A DNA stretch of 64,000 bases, taken from NCBI RefSeq assembly GCF_021869535.1, contig NW_026262734.1, forward strand, positions 71,943,839 through 72,007,838, read 5' to 3'. Positions 48,478 through 57,716 of this stretch are shown here, piece by piece (position 1 is the stretch's first letter; every line of letters begins with the position of its first letter). Source of the DNA: Mytilus californianus. Taxonomy: Eukaryota > Mollusca > Bivalvia > Mytilida > Mytilidae. The notes beneath the pieces were generated by a model. The model worked only from the letters and a program-made list of their open reading frames with translations. It was not told the origin of the DNA and ran no database searches. A program made the position numbers and the translations under genes.

Positions 48478-49352
48478 TATTACTGACAGGCATGTGAAAT
48501 TCTATTTTTAGGAATCATACCCTTTACAGTGAAAATTTGTCACATTTGTTGTCAGAAATCATGTTACATTATTTTTTTTATGTAACAATTATGTTAGTGT
48601 CAAATTACAGCCCTCAAATTGCTACAATAAGGTATTTTAGCCTTTTTTGGTCATTTAGCATGCACACAGTAAAGATTTTACCTGAAATTCAATTTTTTGG
48701 ATTATCTAGCACTGAAACCAATGAAACTTGTATATTATGACTAGTTTATAGTATAAATATTGTTTTTAGTCAAATTATCTAGTGAGTGTTCATGTTTTAT
48801 TGTGTTTCTTGGTGAATTATTTATTTCAAGGAAAAATGGTGTATACTTATATAGGATTTCCAAAATCTCACTTGAAATGCATTTTATAACCATTTTATCA
48901 AGTTGTCTAGCTTGGAGATACATAAATTGCTCGTGTTGATCCATGTTTATACATAAAAGTATGGTTTGTTTACCAAATCACTCTCCTTTTCCAACATGTA
49001 GAAAAAAGGGGGGACAAAATTATCAATTATATTTTATGTTTGGACCACTGTATTTATATTCAAGGAAGAATCTCTGATAAAAATAAGACATATAGGTAAG
49101 AACACTGTTATTTGAGTAGATATTAACAAATCAGAACTGGTAAAAATTGAAAAAGTGTCATATCTGTCACTATTAGTATCCATATGTAATTTTCTTTGTT
49201 TAACACATATGTTACTACCAGTTCACTATCAGCTTGAATTCAGTGATATAGTGTTTTGACAAAAGCTTCATGTGTTTTTCTATGCTAGAAATAGATCATA
49301 GAAAGAAATTAAGTCAAGCAGAAGTCAATATAACACGTTTGGTGCTGTTATA

Positions 49353-49821
49353 GGTATAGAACCACTAATTCAGGCCCAGTCGGAAAGAACATACAAGAAA
49401 GTAGTACATATTTTAAACAAAATAGTTCCTACGCATAGCTGTATCTTTGTCAATAGTGGGAATATTTGGGTAGTTTTAGTATCAAATGAAAGCTTGGGGA
49501 CTTGGGATCACTGAAGAACCCTTGTTGAAAGTTTTATTTGAATAATAAAGAAGTATATGAAATTTAAATAGGAGGGCTCATTTGCCCTGTTGTTCAGATC
49601 AGAAGTTCCTGTTTTTGTACTATCAAACTTTCGGGAACCAGTACGCTCTAATATGCAATTAAAGGTATGTTGATTTTTTCAGCACACGTCAACATAAGGT
49701 ACAGTTTTGACATGAAATAACTGCCACTTTATTTGAACTTAAGACAAAGTAGCCATTTATGCTTGAAATTGCAGAATTTAACATAGAAAGCAATGGGGCT
49801 ATGAATTAGTGGTTTTATACC
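49353..49821. repeat. 469-bp terminal direct repeat, copy 2
   Basis: Same length and sequence as copy 1, with different inner flank. The lack of differences means a very recent event or an assembly duplication. Confidence 0.9.
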
Positions 49822-49977
49822 TTATGTGTGTGTTTGTTTGATTATTTTCTAATTCTTTGTTTGTTATATTTCAATGTATTTCATGAGGGCCTCAGGGAAG
49901 ATTAGTTTTATAGCTAACTGTGTAACCCTCTTTAAATAAAGAACTATTATTATATTATTACTATTATTATTATTATA
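49822..49977 (+). repeat. 3' UTR and (ATT)n tail of the same LINE
   Basis: This segment contains the end GTAACCCTCTTTAAATAAAG followed by an ATT-rich tail. The same sequence occurs in reverse at 8497-8652. It is separated from the LINE coding region by the 1.8-kb unit at 48009-49821, which therefore sits in the LINE 3' UTR. Confidence 0.75.
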
Positions 49978-49979
49978 GC

Positions 49980-50330
49980 CACACCTTACTCATTAACATA
50001 TTTAATCCACTAAAAACTATGCTTTTCGTGCATTAAATAAGTTATATTGCAAAAGCTACCTGTATGGAATATACTTAGGAATGGAAAGGTCGTAAATAGA
50101 GAACTGTCAATGATCTAGAATCATTTTAATATTATTACTAAGAAACAAAAGTGTGGAAATTCATACTTTGAATAATATTGCTATGCAAAATCTACCTGAA
50201 AGATGAGAGCCAAGGAGGGAGTTCTCCCCAAACTCAGTTCCAGGTACTGGCAGGTATGAAAGTATTAAAAGTTCAGTAAAATACTAAATATTTATTTATG
50301 CTACCCTGACTGTAACTTAATCTGTACAAC
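49980..50330. other. SRM intron next to the GC donor, no recognised feature
   Basis: AT-rich sequence. Nothing beyond the splice donor was identified. Confidence 0.4.
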
Positions 50331-50334
50331 TTGC
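50327..50334 (-). other. GC splice donor of the 19.9-kb SRM intron
   Basis: The exon ends GAT GAG and the intron opens GCAAGTTG. GCAAGT is the usual consensus for the minority GC-AG introns. The choice is forced by phase: the next exon starts in phase 0 with Lys and keeps the family alignment. The matching acceptor is the AG at 30418-30419. Confidence 0.82.
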
Positions 50335-50427
50335 CTCATCAATCTCGCATAAAACAACCTTCTGTATAGACGGATGCTTTAGAACTTCTCTCACTACTCC
50401 TCCATCCCCTCCACCAACAATCAGTAC
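50335..50427 (-). CDS. SRM: Spermidine synthase, internal exon carrying the GGGDGG motif
   Basis: Spermidine synthase transfers an aminopropyl group from decarboxylated S-adenosylmethionine (dcSAM) to putrescine in the cytosol. This exon is 93 bp, exactly 31 codons, phase 0 at both ends. It reads [10 protein letters not shown], then [10 protein letters not shown], then [14 protein letters not shown] is the family's dcSAM-binding glycine loop and the Glu of CEIDE is the conserved acidic residue after the next strand; both are known for the family. The acceptor AG is at 50428-50429. The donor is GC (GCAAGT, reading down from 50334), not GT. A GT a few bases on would leave the wrong phase and add residues the family lacks. 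The next exon begins with KVVEVS, giving CEIDE-K-VVEVS with no gap against animal homologues. Upstream exons, roughly the first 90-100 residues, were not recognised. Confidence 0.92.
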
Positions 50428-50429
50428 CT

Positions 50430-51900
50430 GTTGAGTAAAAAGTACAATAGCAACCATTCGTTCAAAAACAGTACCTTTCAATGAAATGAAAACATATACT
50501 TAGTATATAGTTTAATAATCCTAAAGTATGTACGTAACACTCTCAAATGTGTCTATTCTCCCAAACATGTCCACTTTGCCAAAACATGTCCATTTCGCTC
50601 AAACTTGTCTTTAAAATCGCAAATCACCCAAACATGTCCAACTCACTTTCCCTTAGGCCAAGTAAATTTAATTAGTAGATTTTCATCCAAATTTTTGAAA
50701 AAAATGGGGTGGGTGGGAGGATTTTATTTTTTATTTTTTATTAGATATGAAACGCTCTTGTGACGTGTTCTTCATATATGCAAGTGTAATAATAAGGTTC
50801 TATCATGTATATACATGTATAACGAATCAAACATACAAAGAAATGCAAAAACCAAAATTTGAAACAGGATGTTATTAATGAAACGAAATTATCGACAGTT
50901 ACCGGTAACGAAAATGAACAAAAATCCGGAAATCGTAAATTTTTCAAAATAAAAAAAATTGGGGCGGAACGATTTCAGAGGGGCGGGCGGGGATGAAAAT
51001 CTATCAATTAATTTTAATTGGCCTTAACACATCCCATTATTTTCTTCTCTTAAATGTGTTCCGATTTCTCCTCGCCCAAACGACGCCATTATGTCCTTTG
51101 AGATGTCAGTATAGTTTACGGCATATTCAATCATGAGATATACTAGTGAAGACGTCTGTTTTCTGCTTGGGTCAAAAGAAAGAAAAAGATCAAAGATGCT
51201 ATTGAAGACAATCAATGCAGAAGTATTTTGGGCACAATCCCCGGGAATTAAAAGAGTTAGTGAGTTTAATAGGAGAAAATCCAAATTGAGAATCTCGTAA
51301 AACTGCAGATATGGTCCTGAGAGGGGTCATGGAATTGATGATAAAAAATAAATATACAATTGCATTTTTTACAAGGAATCTATACATGTTTACATATATT
51401 TATTAATAGTACAGAAGCACAGGTATTTGTTTTGGTAAAACATGTGTGTTTGTATACATCAACACCTGTTTTACCTGTAATGTTTACAATGGTTTTCCAT
51501 TGGATGAAATTTGTCGCATTGCAGGTATACGAATTATACAGGTATTCTATGTATAGTATGATTTGCCTCATGTTTCTCGTGCTTGCTGTTTCATATGAAT
51601 CAAATGTAATTTATAATGTAATCATTTTAAGTTCTACCTTAGGCAGAGTAGCATACTTCTTACAACTGCCTTGCCTGTATTAAGACCCCACCCCCTCTCA
51701 TCTAGACAGTCTATTGTTCTTATGTGGAAAGTAATGGTTATTTATAATGCTTTATATTAACTTTGTATTTTTTATTTTGTAGATTGATGTATATTTGTAT
51801 GTTTTGATTGGATGGCTGTGATTGAGCCTGTATATGTATGACTGTTTATACAATAGTAATGACTGAGAATGAGCCGTAATGTGTTTGAGAAGTAAAATAA
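50430..51900. other. Region upstream of the SRM GGGDGG exon, unassigned
   Basis: Contains three spaced AACATGTCCA/AAACATGTCC strings (50545-50645), a small tandem repeat. Minus-strand frames here do not match the missing N-terminal SRM residues. No gene was recognised. Confidence 0.45.
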
Positions 51901-51902
51901 AT

Positions 51903-54258
51903 GTGGATAGTGTCCACATGTGGACACAGATGATGCCCCCGCTTGCATATCATATAGTTATAAATGGACATAACTGAAGAACGGTAAAACTGACGCTACC
52001 CAAATTTGAACTTGATCTGAGTTTTGTGGTAATAAGCATTGTGTGTAAGTCTCATAACATTTGGTTGAGGCTAACTTAAGTAGAGAACAGAAACTAAAAA
52101 TTCAGCAATTTTTCTATTTGTAAACACGCATAACTCTAGAATGGTTGTGTATAAGTTTTATAACATTTGGTTGAGACAAACTAAAGTTAGAGAACGGAAA
52201 CGAAAAATTCAGCAATTTTTATGTTTATAAATGGACATAACTCAAGAATGGTAAAAGTGTCGCCACCAAATTTCGTACTTAATCTGTATTATGTAGTAAT
52301 AAGCATTGTGTATAAGTTTCATAACATTTGGTAGAGGCAAACTAAAGTTAGAAAACGGAAACAAAAAATTTGTACTTGATCATAGTTTTGTGGTAATGAA
52401 TATTGTGTATAGGTCTCATAATGTTTGGTTGGGGCAAACTTAAGTTACAGAATGGAAACTAAAAATTTTGCAATCTTTCGATTTATAAAGGGGCATAACT
52501 CAATAATGGTTAAAGTGACACTACCCAAATTCAACTTGATCTGTGTTTTATCAGTGGAAGTCAAAATTAAACATTGCATTGTATAAAGCATTGATTGTAG
52601 TTGATTCAACTATAATCATGGACAAAGGAAGATAACTCCAATTTTAATAAACTGTTATCACAGAGATATGTCTCGCCTTTTTGTAATTTTGATAATGCAA
52701 ATGTTGAAATTAAAATAGCAATACTTTAACATGTAAGTTATGCAAATATTCAAAGTCGATGAACCATGACTGAAGGTACATGGCTAAACAATCTCCATGG
52801 AATGAGATGTGCCAATGCTAATACAACTGCATACCAAATACCATTGACTTATTATAAGTCGTTCCCTTTAAACAAACCTAAACACAAACATTAACTTGTA
52901 AACTATGTAAAAGTTTCAAAGTCAATGAACCATGATCAGGGGTGGGGCTATATAATCTCCATGGAAACGATACTTGCAAATGCCAATAAATTTGCATACC
53001 AAATATCATTGACTTAACATTAGCAAACTGATCTAATCACAAACTAATTCATGTAAACTAAGCAAAAGTTTCAAAGTCAATAGACCATGACTGAGGGGGC
53101 GGGGCCAAATATTCTCCATGGAAATGAGATGTGCTAATGCTTATACAACTGAACACCAATTAACATTGGCCTACCACTAATGGTTCCCCTTGAACTGACC
53201 TAATCACAAACTAATACATGTTAACTTAGCAAAATTTTCAAAGTCTATAGACCATGACTAAGGGGGCGGAGCCAAATAATCTCCATGGAAATGAGATATG
53301 CCAATGCTTATACAACTGCATACCAAATATCATTGACCTACCACTAGTTGTTCCCCATAAATTGACCTAATCACAAACTAATACATGTAAACTATGAAAA
53401 GTTTCAAAGTCAATAGATCTTGACTGAGGGGGCGGGGCCAAATAATCTCCATGGTAATGAGATGTGCCAATGCTAATACAACTACATACCAAATATCATT
53501 GACCTACCACTAGTGGTTCACTATGAACTAGACCTAATCACAAACTAATACATTGTTGACGCCGACGCCGGAAACAGCATACCTATGTCTCGCTTTTTGA
53601 CTCCGTCAAGGCGAGACAAAAATTACTTGATATTTAGAAGAAAATAAAAATTTTGCAATTTTTCCATTTATAAAGGGGCATAACTCTAGAACGGTTGAAG
53701 TGACACTACCCAAATTCAACTTGATCTGTGTTTTATCAGTGGAAGTCAAAATTAAACATTGCATTGTATAAAGCATTAATTGTAGTTGATTCAACTATAA
53801 TCATGGACAAAGGAAGATAACTCCAATTTTAAAAATTACTTGATATTTAGAAGAAAATAAAAATTTTGCAATTTTTCCATTTATAAAGGTGCATAACTCT
53901 ACAACGGTTAAAGTGAAGCCACCAAAATTCAAACTTGATCTGTGTTTTGTGGTAATAAGCATTGTGTATAAGTTTCATAACATTTAGTTGAGGCAAGCTT
54001 AAGTTAGAGGACAAAAACTAAAAATTTTGCAATTTTTCCATTTATAAAGGGGCATAACTCTAGAACGATAAAAGTGACACCACCAAAATTAAAACTTGAT
54101 CTGTGTTTTGTGGTAATAAGCATTGTGTATAAGTTTCATAACATTTGGTTGAGGCAAACTCAAGTTAGAGAACGGAAACCAATTTTGGGACGTACGGACA
54201 GACGTACGTACAGACAAGGGTAAAACTGAATGCCCCCACCGCTATGGCGGGGGCATAA
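51903..54258 (+). mobile_element. F7 element, copy c, host of F5
   Basis: The 5' end has a perfect 18-bp palindrome GTGTCCACATGTGGACAC (51910-51927), then AGATGATGCCCCCGC. There are many ~170-bp units (TTGGTTGAGGCAAACT, AAGCATTGTGTATAAGTTTC), interrupted at 52648-53620 by F5-c. The 3' end has GACGTACGGACAGACGTACG and a hairpin ATGCCCCCACC / GGCGGGGGCAT (54230-54256). Confidence 0.88.
52648..53620 (+). mobile_element. F5 element, copy c, with empty site available
   Basis: 5' TAAACTGTTATCACAGAG then ATATGTCTCGCC. About five tandem units (GGGGGCGGGGCCAAAT, ATCTCCATGGAAATGAGA), GACGCCGACGCCGG, and a 3' hairpin GTCTCGCTTTTTGAC-TCC-GTCAAGGCGAGAC before AAAAA. The neighbouring F7 repeat unit preserves the uninterrupted target at 53822-53850. 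Confidence 0.92.
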
Positions 54259-54259
54259 T

Positions 54260-55020
54260 GAACTGATTTTTGAGAGAAGTTTTATTTTACATTCGATTAT
54301 AAAAATATGCTACTCTCACAAGGAGAGCTCATTTTTGAAACATGTATGGAGTTTTATTGTATAAATAGTTTTTCGTTTAAGTCTGGTGAACTAGAACATA
54401 AAGTCAAAATCTTAATATTGGCCACAGCATGTATATTCATCACGAACACAGAACTTAAAAATTTAAAAATATCGTTAATTAGGCATTAGTGTACTCTATG
54501 TCAATACCACTGAAAATGGTACATCATGTGAAATGAAACGTCTTAAATAAAAATGTATTTTCTTTGCTTTAATCATAAATATTACATTTTGATCATTTCT
54601 TTTTGTTTATTTCATGTTTCTAATATACTCCAGGGTGCTTAACTACCTTGATTATCCACAAAGGTCTAGAAAGGCCTGATACCAATAGAAATGGTCTCAA
54701 ATAAAAGCTCTTCATAATATATACTAAGTATTTGATTGGCTTGTGATGCCCCACACCAAGCATTTGCCCATCTAAATCAAAGCATCGTCTGTGCTGTGAT
54801 CCAGCCATTTATTTAGCTATGGGTATTCCGACATAGATAATTCCAGTCCTTAAAATGACTGGAAAATAATGAAGATGTTAATAAAATGTAATAAGGGGAA
54901 TAACGCAATTCCTACGATTCAAAATATAAATAATGAGCCAATTTTTTACCATATTGTATATGACATTACTGACAAATGTGAACTAATGTATAAATACTTC
55001 ACGTCAATATCAAAATACTG
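54260..55020. other. No recognised feature
   Basis: Unassigned sequence between F7-c and the second LINE. The longer minus-strand frame (54620-54808) has no family features. Confidence 0.4.
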
Positions 55021-55029
55021 AGCTGCCCC

Positions 55030-56160
55030 AGTTTGAGAATAGAACAGAAAGATATTAAAAAAACAGAGAGTGAAATAGTCGATATATTTCTTACTCTTGA
55101 TCCAAAAAAGCATCTGGGCCAGACAGAATCAGTCACAGGATGCTTAAAATATCCCCCCAAAAAATTGCAAAACCCCTTAAAATTATATTTAATAAATCCC
55201 TGTCCCAAGGTAAATACCCTTCTTCATGGAAAATAGCCATTGTAATTGCTATATTTAAGAAAGCAGATGCATCCCTACCATCTAATTATCGACCGATATC
55301 CCTAATTAGCTGTGGTGTAGGAAAAGTAATTGAGAACATATTTATAACCATCTACATAGGAACAAACTTATTTATATGTATCAGTCAGGATTTTTACCTA
55401 AACATTCAGCTGTACATCAACTTTTTGAACTTTATTTAATGAATGGCTATTATTTATTTTGAATTTATTGAACCATAAAATTAATTTTTGACATTTTTTT
55501 AAAAAATAAGGTTCAAAGAGCTTTTTATATTATTTATATTAACAATAACAACGTACACACATGTTGGCGTATGAATACACAACGTCAGAGTGGGCGTGTC
55601 GCCATAAAAATTGACAACATTGAAAATAAAGGTATTATTTTTAACCAATCAGAAGACAGTAAAAACACCAAATTTATTTATAACACTATATTAAATTCTC
55701 TTGAAAAAAAAGAATTCAGTTGCTTCGTATTCTGTGATTTTTCAAAAGCATTTGATAAAGTAGATGGCATCATGGACTTATACTTAAAATGAACTCTTAT
55801 GGAATAAAGGGAAATTTACTTGCATGGACTAAAAATTTTCTTTTTCAAAGAAAACAAAGAGTAGTAATCAGAGATTCGTCTTCATCATTGTCCATTGTTT
55901 CTGTGGGGGTACCCCAAGGCTCTGTCCTCGTTCCCCTTTTATTTTTGCTGTATATAAATGATATTGGCGAAAATTTAATATCACTGACTAGACTTAGTTG
56001 ATGATACGTCACTGGGATATTCCACCGCAAGCATTGCAGACTTAGAGGTAGTAGTTAATCATGATTTAAACAAACTCATTGTTTGGTAAAAAAATAGGTT
56101 AATGTCCTTTAACCCAGATAAAACGGAAATAATGATTTGCTCAAATACTAATAATAATAA
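55030..56160 (+). pseudogene. Second LINE reverse transcriptase, broken
   Basis: The plus strand reads, across a frameshift near 55110-55150, the RT lead-in (DPKK, then KISPQKIAKPLKIIFNKSLS) and YPSSWKIA... ASLPSNYRPISLIS. A frameshift gives YQSGFLPKHSAVHQLFELY. After a 241-bp insertion it continues as NTILNSLEKKEFSCFVF then CDFSKAFDKV, MNSYGIKGNLLAWTKNFLF, VSVGVPQGSVLVPLLF, LYINDIG and VDDTSLGYST (catalytic D-D), ending PDKTEIMICSNTN. This fits the Jockey/CR1 group. Stops and frameshifts make it inactive. At 56160 it meets a short F4-like end (CAGGCTCAACAAAAATCAG). Confidence 0.85.
55436..55676. mobile_element. 241-bp insertion in the LINE, flanked by TTTAT
   Basis: TTTAT stands on both sides (55431-55435 and 55677-55681). 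Removing the insert with one copy restores the RT reading ELY-NTILNSL. The small open frame inside is not recognisable. Exact ends may shift by a few bases because the flanks are T/A rich. Confidence 0.6.
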
Positions 56161-56164
56161 ATTT

Positions 56165-56636
56165 CGCAGGCTCAACAAAAATCAGTACTCTTACTTGCCT
56201 TATGAAAGAATTGGAATAATAAGCATTTCAAAAAGGTGTGGGAATCAACATTGATATCAATACACACGATAAGATACTGATAAAACACTTTCATAATTCT
56301 TATCAACTTCTTAAATTTGTTATATTACTTTTTCACCTTAATTCTTAAATAGTACTTTAAAATAAATATATACTTTACAAAGGAACTTAAGCAAGTGTAT
56401 ATCTAAATTTAAAATAAATATATACTTTACAAAGTAGGTGTTCAACCAATCTTTTCTCAATTTAAGGGCAAATAACATGTCAAAAGTTGGCAGTAGATGA
56501 TAAAAATGGTGTATAAAGTTTCAGAAGTCATAAAAACACATTATTAGTTTCATGATATGTCTTCAATTTAGAATTCTGCACCATCTCAAAATCTGGAGTG
56601 ATCACATAGATCCGCATGGCTGGGTAAAAAAAAAAA
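56165..56636. other. Short F4-like end, then unassigned
   Basis: CAGGCTCAACAAAAATCAG at 56168 looks like the end of an F4 unit. A direct repeat AAATAAATATATACTTTACA occurs near 56361 and 56411. The remainder is unassigned. Confidence 0.4.
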
Positions 56637-57295
56637 TCATAAGGGGTTCCTTGGAACCCTGTGTCATGCCTGCTATTGCTGCTTTCAGTGTAAAAGTGTA
56701 ATGTTGACTTAAAAAGTGAGTCCATTTATCAGCAAAATACAGAATTTAAAACTTTTTCTTAAGATGCTATTTCTTAGTCTTGAAGATTAGCTTCTTTCCA
56801 AGATTCATAACAATCCATGAAGGTTTACTAATTTTATCATGTAGAAAATTTAATCCCACCATTTATCAGTAAAATACGGAAAAATGAAAATAAATATTTT
56901 CAAAATTTTGCTCTGGATACTGTTTTGGTCATAAACAAGCTTCAGTTCAAATTTCATAAAATTCCATGAAGGTTTGACCAAGTTATTGATGACTGAAAAA
57001 CTTTAACCTTTGACTAAATCTGAATGTTAACTGTAAAAAAAACTAAGTTCATTTATCAGTAAAATACGGGAAAATAAAAATAAATATTTTCAAAATTTTG
57101 CTCTGGATACTGTCTTTTTGGTCATAAACAAGCTACTTTCCAAATTTCATAAAATTTTATGATGGTTTGACAAAGTTATTGAGGTCTAAAAAAAACTTTA
57201 ACGACAGACTGAACCTAAATGTTGACACCGCCGAAGCTAGAATCTAGGATCTCTGTCTTGCTTTCATGACATGAATGTCACAGGCTCGACAAAAA
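56637..57295 (+). mobile_element. F4 element, copy c, diverged
   Basis: The 5' palindrome GGGTTCCTTGGAACCC (56644-56659, near-perfect) then GTGTCATGCC. Three units (TTTTGCTCTGGATACTG, GTCATAAACAAGC), a GACACCGCCGAAGC remnant, and a 3' hairpin with CATGACAT/ATGTCAC and an outer GTCTTGC / GGCTCGAC (about 57254-57290). Confidence 0.72.
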
Positions 57296-57716
57296 TGATA
57301 TAATGGTTAGGCTGTGCGTGTCCTAGCCTATCACTTTTGGAAGAACTTAACTAGAGGCTCTAAAGAGCCTGTGTCGCTCACCTTGGTCTATGTGCATATT
57401 AAACAATGGACACAGATGGATTCATGACAAAATTGTGTTTTGGTGATGGTGATGTGTTTGTAGATCTTACTTTACTGAACATTCTTGCTCCTTACTATTA
57501 TCTCTATCTATAATGAACTTGGCCCAGTAGTTACAGTGGAAAATATTTTGTAAAAATTTACAAAAATTTACAAAATTTATGAAAATTGTAAAAAATTGAC
57601 TATAAAGGGCAATAACTCCTTAAGGGGTCAATTGACAATTTTGGTCATGTTGACTTATTTGTAGATCTAACTTTGCTGTACATTATTGCTGTTTACAGTT
57701 TATCTCTATCTATAAT

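Larger units (their letters stand above)
48009..49821. mobile_element. 1.8-kb unit bounded by identical 469-bp direct repeats
   Basis: Two direct copies of a 469-bp sequence (48009-48477 and 49353-49821) appear base-for-base identical by eye and bracket an 875-bp interior without a convincing gene. TTAT occurs just before the first copy (48005-48008) and just after the second (49822-49825), so the whole unit looks like one insertion. Each 469-bp copy also has its own inverted ends, GGTATAGAACCACTAATTC against GAATTAGTGGTTTTATACC, one mismatch. It could be a composite of two inverted-repeat elements that moved together, or an LTR-like element with atypical ends; no primer-binding site or polypurine tract was obvious. 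Confidence 0.75.

Noticed and set aside
48009..49821. Standard LTR retrotransposon
   Set aside because: The terminal repeats do not start TG or end CA, no primer-binding site or polypurine tract is evident, and there is no gag/pol; kept as an unusual element instead.
54620..54808. Minus-strand frame considered as the missing N-terminal SRM exon
   Set aside because: Its residues do not match the family's YQDILVF or DEFSYQEM regions.
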